Part shown: in pieces, positions 1-13,100 of the stretch
Position numbering within the stretch: the stretch's first letter is position 1
Layout: every line of letters begins with the position of its first letter
Source: Tubulanus polymorphus
Taxonomy: Eukaryota; Nemertea; Palaeonemertea; Tubulaniformes; Tubulanidae
Assembly (NCBI RefSeq): GCF_964204645.1
Contig: NC_134034.1
Coordinates: 3,938,072-4,002,071 of the forward strand
Length of the DNA: 64,000 nucleotides
Direction: 5' to 3'
Notes under the pieces: generated by a model
Seen by the model: the letters and a program-made list of their open reading frames with translations, nothing else
The model's database searches: none
Told to the model about the DNA's origin: nothing
Position numbers and translations under genes: made by a program

Positions 1-220
1 ATCGCTTTGCGCAGCTGTAACGCTATCAGTGGCGGACATGTTCTACGTTTCTCGGTCGATTTCGCCGGACGACCCATGATTTATTGTATCGATAATTATC
101 CTCTCCACCTCGGCCTGGAAATTCAATACGAAACATTTAGGTATATGTAACTAGGCGTCCAGGGACACTATGCCCACTCGGGAAGAGGTTTCAAATGCTC
201 AACAATCTAAGAATTTCAAT

Positions 221-437
221 ATTCAATGCCCCCTGGTGACCATATACAAAACCCAATGACCTTGAAACTCACCACAATCATAGATGATGTCATGAACTAC
301 AACTTTGCAATCGATTGTGGTAACTAAATATGCGTAGGTACAAATATAATATAGAAATACTAAGTTATTGTATCATTCAACGCCCCCTGGTGGCCATATA
401 CAAAAACCAATTGATCTTGAAACTCACCAAAATTATA
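221..437. repeat. Pair of ~63-bp direct repeats
   Basis: Bases 221-283 and 374-437 are similar copies built around GCCCCCTGGTG followed by CCATATACAAA and TTGAAACTCACC. They lie about 150 bp apart in the same orientation. No coding sense; probably fragments of one dispersed repeat. Confidence 0.6.
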
Positions 438-734
438 CAGGGTGTCCCTTTAATTACTATACATAAAGAACTGCCTGTATCCTCCACATTTCTTCATGAA
501 ATGTTTCGATTTTCCACCAAATGATAGAATGTAACGGTACTTTTTGATTATTATCATGGTTGCTATGGTAATTTGCTTAGTGATTTCCTAGCAACTGATT
601 ACATTGTTGTAGTGATTTTGTGTAATTCTGATTTAGAATAGATCAGTGTTAAATCATGTCTATGTCTCTGAAACAAAAAGCCTAGATGGTATGCTGGTTT
701 TATGATGGGCTTATGATAGAACAATTGATTCATG

Positions 735-920
735 TATCGTGATTGAGGACGCAGGGCAATTGCGGTCATTCCAAATAAAAACCATACAGCATCGGTGACA
801 AACAGCCAGCAAAACCAAAATTAAACCCATACAATGACACTAGGATCGTCGCGAACAAGCTGTACCGAGTTTTAGTCAGTAACTCGTAACCTGTCCGTAG
901 TTTAGTTTCACGATCGGATA
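735..920 (+). repeat. 186-bp direct repeat, copy 1
   Basis: Starts TATCGTGATTGAGG and ends TTTCACGATCGGATA. It is almost identical to 1537-1722. The two copies differ by a few substitutions and small indels. No open frame spans it. Confidence 0.8.
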
Positions 921-1536
921 TTTTCACAAACCACAGTCAGGAATGGGAAGGTCATTTTTCAATGAAATCTTCGTGAGTCAATTTGACGAAACAAAAAGAA
1001 ACGACGAAATTGAAAAAATTAAGAAATCAACACTTATTCACATTTTTTCTGCAACCAGAATTTAATTTTTCATTATTTATTATAGAAAACACGAAGATTT
1101 GAAATAAAAGTTGGAAAACTATCAAAAATAAAAATTGTCGTTTCGTTTAGAAAGTTTTATATGAAATCCTTATAGGTCACCTAGTCTATCATGCCACACG
1201 TATGCAATACAGAGAAATTTGTGGAGAAATTAATTAATTTCCCAAAAATAATGTTGATCAATCACTCGAAACATACATAAAATTGAATTATTTCAAAAGG
1301 TACCTGTGTTAGTATGTGATTTAAGCTATTAATTGTGGACTGAAGTCAATAGAAAGTATATTTTTGAAGTGTTACTTTTTTCAACCGTGTTTTGGCCCTT
1401 GTCATCCCTAACGTTGGTATAAGCCCATCCGATTATAAAAAGCTTACCACCAACGATTAGGTAACTAACTATCAGTAACCTGACTGTGGTTTAGTTTTCA
1501 AGATCGGATATTTATACCAACGATTAGGTTACTAAC

Positions 1537-1722
1537 TATCGTGATTGAGGATGCAGGGCAATTGCGGTCGTTCCAAATAAAAACCATACAGCATCAGTGA
1601 CAAACAGCCAGCAAAACGCAAAATCGAAATTAAACCCATACAATGACGCTAGGATCGTCGCGAACAAGCTGTACCGAGTTTTAGTCAGTAACCTGTCCGT
1701 GGTTTAGTTTCACGATCGGATA
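1537..1722 (+). repeat. 186-bp direct repeat, copy 2
   Basis: Near-identical to 735-920. The DNA just before it (1440-1535) also contains two versions of CCAACGATTAGGT and a third partial copy of the repeat end (AGATCGGATATTTAT), so the region has been rearranged more than once. Confidence 0.8.
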
Positions 1723-3409
1723 GTTTCTATTGATAACAGTGATATCTTGTTGATAATAGTGATGATGTAAAAGATTTTACACAAAATAACAAAATCCTGG
1801 CACCGGGCGGTTATTCTAAAATCTTGTCATTTCCAAAGAGTTTGCTGACGATGGTTTTTTGGAATAAAAATGTGAAAATCCTGAATATTAAAATTCCGGG
1901 CATATAGGGGCAAATTTCGGGAAAATAACGGAGGTGGCCCCTACCAATGTTATTTTGCTTCCGGCCCGGGCAGCCCAGCGCCAGCGGAGCGGAGCAGGAG
2001 TTTCGATGAGCAGGGGCGGGCTTCAGATGAAAATTTGCAGCAAATAAAATCGAAAAATTGCCACAAATTCCACTAAATCTATCACAAAACTACACGCAAC
2101 AAAGTGCACGACGAAAACAGATGCTTCGATGTGTCTAAACAAGGCAAAACTGACGAAAACTCACCTAAAAACAGGGATTAAACACCAAAATGGAGAAGCT
2201 ATGTGTGTTCTACGTCATCAAAAATTGATGACGCCACGGCTCTCCGTGTAAATCTCACTGAAAATTCTGATTGTAAACCGAAACGATGAAGATCAGTCCG
2301 ATAATAGCCAACGTAAAAACGTTTTTATCGTGGTTTCATACAGCTTAATGAATACCGATACTGACGATTATTTATCAAGGAAAATATATTCTATCAATAT
2401 GGATTAGGCCCAACCGCTGAAAATCATAATGTTTTTGATGTTAGTGGCCCACCGATAAAGTTGATCGCCAAGCCTGCTCGACTCGAATAATCACATTATT
2501 CAAGTCGCTTTTTTAATTACGATTTTGAAGTATCGCGAAAAGTAGTGGCAATATCTTGGTAATGATTTAATGATGACATTAAATTAGAAGGGTTTTACGC
2601 ATTCTTTATCGCTCTCCCTTTACATGCTTCTATCCGTCGTGGCGTCTTAGGGTTTGCGTTTAGAGGTGTTTTTCAAAGTGACGAGAGCGCCCTCTGTGGT
2701 GTAAATAACGAACTCGTTCAGTTGTCAATCGTCAATCAGTAGTGCTCGGTTACCAATTAGCGCAACTGCGCTCGCATTCATACCGGATTAAAGTTAGAAA
2801 TCCTTTAATAACAGGTAGAAATTTTATTTCAAAACTATCCGATTAAGTCAAACGATATTTCTTTACTTCGTTACTCGATTTTGTGAATAAGAAATCCAAC
2901 GCATTTTGAGGGAAAATTAGAATGTTAACTCTTGTTTTGGGTGACAATAAAATTTAATTGCTTTTTGACAGTTATAGGCCCCTAGGTCTAATTAGTTGAT
3001 TTAAGTTAGATGATAAAGGATCAATTCTAATTTCTTAGTGGAAACTGTAGCCTGTCATATTTTAACCATGTTTTCAACCACTCAGCGGTAAAAGAAGGGG
3101 CCTAAGTGGACTACTCGGCTAAAAATAAAAAAAGGCCCAAATGCGTTCCATTTCCAGGCAGTTTCTAACGTACATATTAAAGTTAACTCAAACTTTAAGG
3201 TAGTCAAATTTATGAAGGAAAATTGATCAAATCTTGTTTGCAATTCATGCTAAAAGTTTTCAACACTTCTAAAAAAATCGACATTGTTTTTTCATTCTAA
3301 TTTCAGTTCATGTTTTATGAATTCGGTACGCCTAAGTCCCTGACCCTAGATCCTGAATCTGATTAGTTTCTTTTTTAAAGTGTCTACAAAGCTATTACCG
3401 ATTTCCCCA

Positions 3410-3645
3410 GGGTCCGATCTTAGGCATAAAAACCACTTGCCCGGGGGCAAGTATATCTGAAATTATATTTGCCCTCTCAAATATCTGCTTGCCCTACACA
3501 AGCAGTCTAACTGTTGTATTGATTGGGAAATGGCTTTGAGACATGAAAATGCACTAGCCCCGTGGACAAGTGATAATGATAACCTACTTGCCATAATGAT
3601 AATATTATTGTCCCGGGCAATCGGACAAGTGCTTAGATCGGACCC
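3410..3645. mobile_element. MITE-like element with GGGTCCGATC ends
   Basis: The left end GGGTCCGATCTTAG is matched in inverted orientation by CTTAGATCGGACCC at the right end. The interior repeats CACTTGCCCGGG and its complement, so most of the 236 bp can fold back. There is no coding capacity; non-autonomous DNA transposon is the natural reading. Confidence 0.6.
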
Positions 3646-4124
3646 GGTTTCCCGTTTCAATCCTAATCAGAGTGCCAGTTAAAAATGGCGGCTTTTTCAA
3701 TCCTTTACAACTCCAGAAAATCTGGGTTTAGTGTTTAAAGGGTGAGACGAGCGTTCAAAGGGTTTAGGTAAGGGTTAGGGTACGCATTTCTGTTGTAAGG
3801 GGAAGGGTTAAGCTATAAGAAGTAAATAATTTATGGCTCTGATGGCTCTAGCGTACATTCAAAAAAAAATTTCATTTTTTTTAGACCTACTTTGAATGTT
3901 CTAAGTACAGCTAACCCGTAGCACTGTAGAAACGACTATCATAGTACCGATGCCGGAACTGTAAGCACGGCGTATTGAATTCAGAGTTAATTTTTGCTTT
4001 TCAGATTCATCAAAATGACGCGTCATTTATCGTGCTACTGTTGGGATTAACTTAAAACTATGTGTCGGGGATTATCTAATGATCGGACTTGAATATATAA
4101 ACCTTCAAAAGAGGATTAATCACC

Positions 4125-4132
4125 ATGGAAAC
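4125..4132 (+). CDS. Cobl: Cobl coding exon 1 (8 nt, start codon)
   Basis: ATGGAAAC then the donor GTAAGT. The context CACCATGG is a strong initiator. The two leftover bases AC plus T from exon 2 make a threonine codon, giving METKAKARIKKAK, which matches the basic N-terminus expected of cordon-bleu proteins. The evidence is phase, donor and start context; a transcript would settle it. Confidence 0.75.
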
Positions 4133-7100
4133 GTAAGTACTTCGTATTTGGTTACGAATATCGTTGAATTTATTGATTTTTAATTATTTATTAATCACTG
4201 GTATTGGGTTAATGAAATACCGACGCACACACCGCCAGACTAGACTACGGTAGACCTATCTGTTTCCTAGGTTCTTCAATATTTGCTTATTTTCAATTAA
4301 CTTTGAACTAGATTTTCAGGCTCAAAATCCAAATGTCATAGACCAAGCCTCGGAATTCCCTTCCTTTCCTTTCCTTCCCAGAATGCTCTTGCCGTTTGGT
4401 GTGGTTTTCATTGAAAAGCCTTATCAAAAGTTGGTTCAATTTCGGTTGAAATGTAGCAGAAATTCAACAGCAGAAGACCGAGTGCTGATTCTAGGACGAT
4501 TGCCCCCGAATAAAATCCTAAATGCAGCGCATGTAACCGACAACTTTACTTCATTTGTATTTCATTAGATATAGATTCATTAGATATAGGCCTACATTGT
4601 GACTACTAGCGACACCTGGTGGATCCTCACTTGGCAGACTAGTTGTCTGGTGGATCCTCAATTGCAACATAGCGAATTGCCACAGTTATGGGGGATCTAT
4701 TGCACATTAGCGACACCTAGTGGATTTTCACCACAAGTGGAATTCTCTGTTCCCACAGTGGTTGATGTCCTAGTGCACGCTAGCGACACCTGGTGGATCC
4801 TTACTTGCGACTTATGTAGAATCCAAGAAAATTGGCCGAAACCAAACTTGGTTCTCAGAATCTAATGAAATTTTCAGAATGAACCTTGTTTTAATCCATT
4901 GGCCTACTCGGGGCCCTAATGCGAAACATGACCTTCTTATTTAGGTATTTGTTTGACCGTGCCATAACACTCCTTTTGATACTCACAGGTCTGGTATTCA
5001 GTGTAGTAACAGGTCTGGTATTCAGTGTAGTACTACTGTTAGTAACGGGTCAAATCCAGAAATAGTGCCTATTCAAAATAGGGATTACCGGTTTTTTAAT
5101 TAACCGCTGTTCTTAGAATTGGAGTCCTATTGTATACGGAGACTTATTCATATATAGGCCTAAAACCTATTAGAAAAATATGATAGGGCGTATTACGTCT
5201 ATGGCCAAGACAAATAGTATTTTGAAGGTTAAGTAAATTAATTCACTTGAATTAAGAGATAGAGATTTGGTTAACGATCGATGTACTGTTTGTCTATAAT
5301 GTTGACCGGTTTGACATCAGTTTAACGCGACTCCTCATGGACTCTCCTCATCATGATATATTACGTAGTATAATTCAGGTGGCGCTGATTTTAATCCCTG
5401 ATAATTCTAAACATTTCTCTAAGTATTGGGCACCAATTCGGGTTGGATTTCACCGGTCTCAACTTTTTTGAATTAGGTTCTGCGCAGTCTACTAGTTTAC
5501 AAACTCTTTAGTCTAGAATCAATGTTTGACATCAACTCGGAGTTGAATTCAACCAGTCTCAACTTTTCCGAGTTAGGGACAGCACAGGGAGTTAAGATTT
5601 AACTAACTTAAGAGTTAACTACTTAGAAATCTATCAACTTTAACTCACAACCTGTGGAACCGGGTCCCGGTATTAAAACTAGTTGACTCTGTCTTCCTCT
5701 CCGAAAGCGAATGACGGAAATTATGAGTATCAAATTGTGAAAATGTTTCATGTTTATTTTTTTGATGTTTAACTTAATCCTTTCAGTGCATCTACACCGC
5801 AGTGCGGTGTTTGAATCGGTGATGGATTTCGCTAGTACACCGCACAGCGGTGCATTGATGTAATTAGTAATTAGTTTTTATCTCTATTGAAACATTGCAG
5901 CACCTGTTAAGCATAGTGAAATATAAGTAACTAACGATACACTGCACCGCGGTGTAGACGCACTACAGTGGTATTTCCGTTATTCAACACACTAGGGTGG
6001 AATTTTTTAAAATTTACAAATTATCTCCAGCACTATCGGGTATTGATTAGTCAGCACTGAAAGGGCTAACTGCAAAAAAAAAAACATTGAAAAAACTAAA
6101 GAATAAAATAAAAGTTGAAAATGAAATAGTTTGAGGGGTAATCATTGAATTCGAGTGGTAGGCGCTTTATCTAATTACCTATCAACCTTCTTCAAAATTG
6201 CCGGCGGGGATTGATATATCTAAGGATTGGTACTGTATTCAGTTCAGTTCAACCAGTCAATCAGGTTTGTATACACACACACATAGCTCAAGAGGAAAGA
6301 GACAGATTTAGAATTTTAATGAGCACCGAATTTCTGAATCGCTCTCATTCACCTGTCCTGTTATCCTGGAGACTTTTTATCGCATTCCTTTGACTTTCCC
6401 GAGAGAACGCGAACCACGAACGACAAGCCGGGACTGGTGAACGCTCGTCATGAATGTCTCAATTCACCTCATTCATATATCGCTTTAATCGGGTTCTTTT
6501 CTGTATCGAAGCTAAACAGTAATCTACTGTGAAGTACTGATAGAGAGAGATTGTGACGTGCGATTAATTTGAATGTGGGTCTTGAGTTCAAAACCTAATC
6601 ACCTATTATTTAACCATGTACAAAAAACTGGGCCAGTGGGGACTTATATGTACATATAGTGAGCTATGCCGCCTGGCTGGACTTATGTTTACGGAATTAG
6701 GGCCTAGTTGACTATTTGCGAACTAATTGAATCGGTTAGTTCGAACTTAAGTGCGAAAATAGTAAACACCAAAAGTTCCAATGGCCAACACTGTAGAATT
6801 CGTAGGATTGAAGGTGCTTCCTGTTATTTTTTTATCTTGAAATAGGGATTGACCCTGTTGTTGATTTGATTAGATTTGATTTGATTTTTGATTTGATTTA
6901 TTTTGCATAAATAATTGGTACAAGGATTATAACATAATAGTTATTGCATAATATATAGTCGGTGTAACAATAATTTATGCGAGGAATTGAAGAAAAGCCA
7001 ATAAGGCTTATACTAGTCTGAAATCCCTCACCACATACGCTCACATTCTCACAATCATACGCACACCACACACATACGTTACTAGAGACACTAAAAGATA

Positions 7101-10100
7101 TAAATATAAATTAGACTTGAAGTCAGAACACACAATTATGGTTACTAGTAATTAGACAAGAGCAGACTTCTGAGACTGTAACGAAATATACTTAAATGGG
7201 GCTGATTTTTCAATTCAGATGGTAGATTGTTCCAGTATTTTGCACCTTGAATTTTAATACTTCTAGATTTTATATTAGTTTTGGAAAATTCGATGAAAAG
7301 ATCATTGATTCTGCGCGTGTTGCGCCAATTAGGTCTAGTACGCCGAAAAATGAAGAAGTCTTCAAAAAGGTCAGGTAACAATCTCCTTTTATTTTTTGAT
7401 TTGATATGGCGTCCCTTATACAAACCCACCACACCTGCCGGAAGCGATACATGGGTTTGATTTGGAAATCGGAAATCGAAGTACAGATATACAGTTGCAA
7501 GTGCCATATTTATTGGTCAATGACCATTCTCAGACGGTTCACGCAAAAGCAAAATGGCGAATAGCTTTTTTCGAAGCGCAGCGCTAACGTCCGGTTATTT
7601 CGCAACAGCAGTGCGCTCAATCGGCTGATAGAAGGCCTATTGTTTCAGCTACACGGTTCGGCCGCTTGAATCGCCTGCCCAGTATGTCCGAGGCCGGTAA
7701 TCCAATGTTCTGCCTTTCACTCTAGAACGAATACGCCTAAAATAACTTTCCCGATATCAGACAATGGGTGTAAACGCTTTCTGTCAATGTCGTTCGTTTT
7801 AACTGTATTCTATTTTAAGAGCGATGATCGCTATTTATGCGAGGTTTGGGTGTATACCTGCGTCAATAGGTAAACTGTAGACTGTAACGTATATAGATTT
7901 CTATTCTACATATGATGCACGCTGAACTGAACTGTCAGTTTCTCCGAGTTCTCAAAATCTATTAATATTTAACTATAGTCAAATATAGAGGAACTACGTG
8001 TACGGATTTATGTGTCGCATCGTCCTTGTTTTCTCACTTCAGCTTGTGTTTGATGGTCATGACACGCCAGATGCGGTGTGACCCCGACGTTATAACCTTG
8101 GTACAAATGCATTGATCGCGATGCACCCCCAACCCTCCTCACTCTCCACGCATGTCTGAACCCTCCTCACCCTCCACACGTGTCTGAACCCTCCTCACTC
8201 TCCACGCGTGTCTGAACCCTCCTCACTCTCCACACGTGTCTGAACCCTCCTCACTCTCCACGCGTGTCTGAACCCTCCTCACTCTCCACACGTGTCCGAA
8301 CCCTCCTCACTCTCCACACATGGCTGAACCCTCCTCACTCTCCACGCGTGTCTGAACCCTCCTCACTCTCCACGCGTGTCTGAACCCTCCTCACTCTCCA
8401 CACATGGCTGAACCCTCCTCACTCTCCACGTGTGTCTGAACCCTCCTCACTCTCCACGTGTGTCCGAACCCTCCTCACTCTCCACACATGGCTGAACCCT
8501 CCTCACTCTCCACACATGGCTGAACCCTCCTCACTCTCCACGCGTGTCCGAACCCTCCTCACTCTCCACACATGGCTGAACCCTCCTCACTCTCCACACA
8601 TGGCTGAACCCTCCTCACTTTCCACGCGTGTCTAGACGACCAGTTTTCAAAATAAAGATCTTCCGCAGGGAGGTTTTGTTTATCTTCAAACTTTTCATTC
8701 ATTCATTCATTGCCCATTACGTAGTTTACTTTGCAGGAACATCTTAGAATGAATTTGAATGTGATATTTGTGTATTATATCATGCGATGATCTATACTAC
8801 AGTGGAACCTCGTTAAAACGAACTCGGAAACAACAATTCATCGGATTTAACAAATATAGAATTTGTCCCGAGTGACAAGATTTGATTAATTCAATACTGG
8901 ATATAACGAACTATCAGTTATAGTGAACAGATTTTCTGGTCCTGTAAAGTTCGTTGTAACGAGGTTCCACTGATGACGGAAATAGATCTGAAATGGGAGT
9001 TGATTAAGTTTGAATTCATTGTCAGAAAATACTATATTTGCCTTTTAAGTAGCGAAATACTATTGACTGCTGATTCCAACTGGGCGAGTAGTGATACAAC
9101 TGTGATCGCAGCTGTGCGCGAGTAGTGGCACAGTTTCATTGAAATAATCACCAGATTGTTAGACAACTGAATTCGGGAACAGATACAAATCACAATATGT
9201 CCCGTAGTAAGATAGAAGCGCGTTACATGGCAACAGATGCTCCGATACCGTGGCACAGCTGCTTCGACTTGGAAAAAAGAACCTTATTCTCGTAGGCTAG
9301 TTTCGAAATTCAGATTCCGCTTAGTACATCGGCGTACCAGTAGAGGATTTCGAGGCTGGCTAGTCCGACAGTGGCTGATCCAGGGCCTGTGCACCCCCTA
9401 AAGTCCTCGCTAATTTTTTTTCGTGAGAACGAAGACAAGCATGTGAAAAATCCCTGAAAATGCGTAAGCTTATGTCGTTGTTTACAGTTACCAGCACTTT
9501 TTTACGGCAGTCCTACATCATTCATGTTGTTTCATACTTTGATCGTGCCCAGAACGCGTCTCCGCGCATCTGATTTAAACAATTTTTCCCCCAGACCCCC
9601 TACTTGGATTTGTGCACCCCCTCCATGGAATCCTGGATCCGCTGCTGCGAGGTTTGAATTTGAGTCTGAAAACAAATGAACAGGATCGATATCCACGCGA
9701 AAAAGTTAGAGCAAAGGTTGATAATGAGTGCGAATTTTCGGTTATGAGTAAACTGAAGTTACTGGTCCATTTTTTAACTCACCTGCCGCTTAGCCCTAAA
9801 GGTTTTGGACGTATCTTTGCATCCGATGAGTTCGTTCTCATCACGAGGGTTTTGTACGTAGATATGAATTCGTGTCGACCCCATCGCCATCCTCCCTCTG
9901 GGCAGGGATGATTCTGACCCGATGGCATCGCTACACCCAGCCACGGCACGAAACCGTGCCACACAGGTTTACCACACGAAAACTTGCGGCACCAATCCGA
10001 TCGCTCGTTGTATAATCGCTAAGGCAAATTTCACGGTTAAACTATAAATAGGAAAACCCGGGCTAGGATTTTACGGGATATGTGATCTGACTGATAATGA

Positions 10101-13100
10101 CATCATCTAAGCTGCGCACTCGGAGCAGGGTTTCGTACCGTGACAATTTCGATGCTATCAGGTTCGAATCCCTGCCGGGAGACGATGCCCCATCATCTGA
10201 GTGTTTAGTTATGTATTCAATACGCCCTCGCCGTTGTTTCCTTTGCCCGACATCAGTGGCAGCTCCGATGACGACAGAATTGCAAATGAAAATCGCGAAT
10301 TGCGAGCAATTAATTGAAAACCATCGCAAGATAGAATTGAGAAACCTCGTAAGGGGTTTACTGGCAACAGTAGAAACTAGATCCTGACTTAAGGTCATCG
10401 AGGTTAATTCACTGTACGATAGCTTCCATGGCTTCGTGCGTCTCAATTTCACCTCGAGCCAAATCATTTTCCCGTGCAGTATAGGCCCCATGAATCACGA
10501 AATCTATATCTAACACCGAGAATAGAAAAGTTATTTGCTCTTATGTATTATTTCGGATTCGGGCGTAGGCCCTATAGAAATCTGTTTCAGTTGAAAATTG
10601 AAAAATTTCGAAAAATTGAAAACTAGTTTCGACTAACTTAGCCTAGCTTACAGCAACAAAGTAACTGGAGACGACTAGTTGCCGGGCAGTTTTCGGCGCA
10701 TGAGAGCAACTGGCTGGATACAATCAGTTGCTCGAATGTGTCGATGTGAGTGAGCTTACGACTGGTAAGGGACGATCTATCTCTAGTTCCAAACAGTTGC
10801 CCATGTTCTAGTTTTGAGTTACTGGTTGTACTCAGTTGCGGTCATATCGCTCCGATATCAACAACACAACTGATTAAAACTTTAGCAAAAATGACACTCG
10901 ACTCGGGATGCCCTCAGGAATATTAGCTAGATTACACATCCCAGTTGCTGTCGATGCACGCGCTGTGGATCTAGAGACTGGCATGAGCCACGCTAGATTT
11001 TCGATGAGAGCGGGGTACTGGCGGCAGTGTTTAATTTGCCTGCGTCGGGCTCTTGGGCTCTGAAAAGGTGCGTATATATACCAAGCAGATTGAATGAGAG
11101 TGCGTAAGAGTAAAATGTACTAAACGCGCGGTTTATCTTGACAACAGTTGCTATTTATTCATCGCAGTTTTCACGTCGATCGTAGAGCGAATAATATCGT
11201 TCAACAGTTTCTATAGAAATCAACGTACTCATCTCCCGTCGCTGTCGGCGCGCTGCTGGTTCTTCGAGAACCGCTCTATCAGCGGTTAAGTGCCCGCAGC
11301 AGTCGTTTATACAATCATGCGGTTAATCGAGAAATTAAACGTGACTTTTGCGATCTGAGTGTATAGCTATTGACATGTAGCGTATGGGCCGAGCTGAAGG
11401 TCATTTCTTGTATTCGTGCCTTTACATTACTTTACGCTTCTAAATCCTATTTATTTTATGGACATGTTAATGCACTTCGCTGCTATTGCTGCTGATCAGA
11501 TTCCGGGCATCTGGAATCGGAAAGTAGCTCTTCAATCGGTATAGCGCTCTATGTCAGGAAGAAGGTTACTCTTTGAATGGGGGCCTGAAGTGCTGTACCG
11601 TTACAATAGAGGATGCCACTTTAAGTGGGAAATAATGATCCACCAGGTGTCACTAGTGTACAGTAGGACGTAAACTACTGGTAATCATTGATTCCACTTT
11701 TGGCAAGTGAGCATCCACCAGGTGTCGTTAGTGTGCAGTAGGACATCAACTTCTGCAGCATTTGATGATTCTACTTGTGACAAGTGAGGTTCCATCAGGT
11801 GTCGCTAGTGTGCTGTAATAATGATCCGCCAGGTGTCACTAGTGTACAGTAGGACTTAAACTACTGGTAATCATTGGTTCCACTTTTGGCAAGTGAGCAT
11901 CCACCAGGTGTCGTTAGTGTGCAGTAGGACATCAACTTCTGCAGCATTTGATGATTCCGCTTGTGACAAGTGAGGATCCATCAGGTGTCGCTAGTGTGCT
12001 GTAGGACATCAACTACCGTGGCAATAGAGAATTCCCCTGTGTGGGATGTGAGGATCCACCAGGTGTCATTAGTGTGTAGTAGGACATCATGTAGTATGAT
12101 CTTTTTAGACCTCTTTATGCTATCAATTTTAGTCAGGAGAATAAAGTTATATCTTATCTTATCAACTACCATGGCGATAAAGGATTCCACTTGTGTCAAG
12201 TGAGGATCCACCAGGTGTCGCGTCCTGTAGAACATCAACTACTGTGGCGATAGAGGATTTCGCATTTGACCCTCTGGCAGCAACAAGCGAGGGTCCTCTA
12301 GGTGTCTATTAGTAGTTACTGTTAGTAGTGACTCTAGGTACAGCCTAGCAATCAATGAAAACTTAAACCAAGAACGTTTAGGCATACACTATGGTGGCTG
12401 ATTGGGGCCAAGTTTGAAAAAAAAAAAATTCCGTGCAATATGCCGCGCAAAAAAATATATTGCTTCGTTTCTGCGCGGTGCAAAAACGAAACGCGCCAAA
12501 ACGAGCGCAGAAACGAACATTCGTTTTAGCGCCCGTTTAAGCGCGGGGATTTCTCGTTTTTGCGCCGCGCAAAACGAATTTCGTTTCTGTGTCCGTTTTT
12601 GCGCAGCGCAGAAACGCGCCAAAACAAGCACAGAAACGAACCTTCGTAATAAAATATATTTTTTTGCGCTGCATATTGCACGGAATTATTTTTTTTCAAA
12701 CTTGGCCCGAATCAGCCACCATAATATACATATCTTTAGGTTCATCCGATTTTATTCGGGTGACAAAAAAATCCAGTCGAAGTTGATAGAAAATAAACCC
12801 ATCACGAAATCTAGATGAATTAATATTTCGTATGATATTTCGTATTTTGCAGTAAGGCGAAAGCGCGAATTAAGAAGGCGAAAGCGCCCCCTAGACCGTC
12901 GTCGCTGGTGCTAGAGAACGGACGCGTCGCGATACTGGCTCCGACCGCCGATGAAGCCGACGATACTCAAATACAAATACAAGTGGTACTACCTAGCGGC
13001 GACGTACAGAAACACATCGTCGATAAGAAGTATGTATATATATACGTAGGCTGGAAATTCGAGTTCGGCTAAGAAATTAGAAAATTAGTTTCTTATTCAA

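Larger units (their letters stand above)
1..4124. other. Non-coding flank upstream of Cobl
   Basis: No exon of a known family was recognised on either strand. The stretch holds a ~63-bp direct repeat pair, a 186-bp direct repeat pair, a GC-rich patch near 1960-2040 and one inverted-repeat element at 3410-3645. The Cobl promoter and any untranslated first exon should lie in or upstream of this region, but I see no decisive core-promoter signal. Confidence 0.5.
4133..12852. other. Cobl intron 1 (8.7 kb)
   Basis: Holds clusters of the 78-bp satellite, one CTTTCAGTG element, a LINE 3' end, a 28-bp minisatellite, a pogo-like MITE, a SINE-like repeat and a 332-bp fold-back element just upstream of exon 2. 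No further exon was recognised. The acceptor is TATTTTGCAG at 12852. Confidence 0.7.

Noticed and set aside
735-1722. LTR retrotransposon
   Set aside because: The spacer is only ~616 bp with no protein motif, no primer-binding site and no TG...CA ends.
3765-3785. Telomere-like TAGGGTTAGGG
   Set aside because: Only two loose repeats (AAGGGTTAGGG); not an array.
8130-8634. CRISPR-like regular repeats
   Set aside because: Units abut each other without unique spacers, in a eukaryotic intron; it is a minisatellite.
8432-8635. 67-residue frame with MAEPSSLST repeats
   Set aside because: It is the 28-bp minisatellite read through; the period is not a multiple of three and the frame has no homologue-like features.
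12389-12818. Overlapping 80-, 138- and 65-residue frames
   Set aside because: All lie in the palindromic interior and ends of one fold-back element; the repeats keep several frames open.
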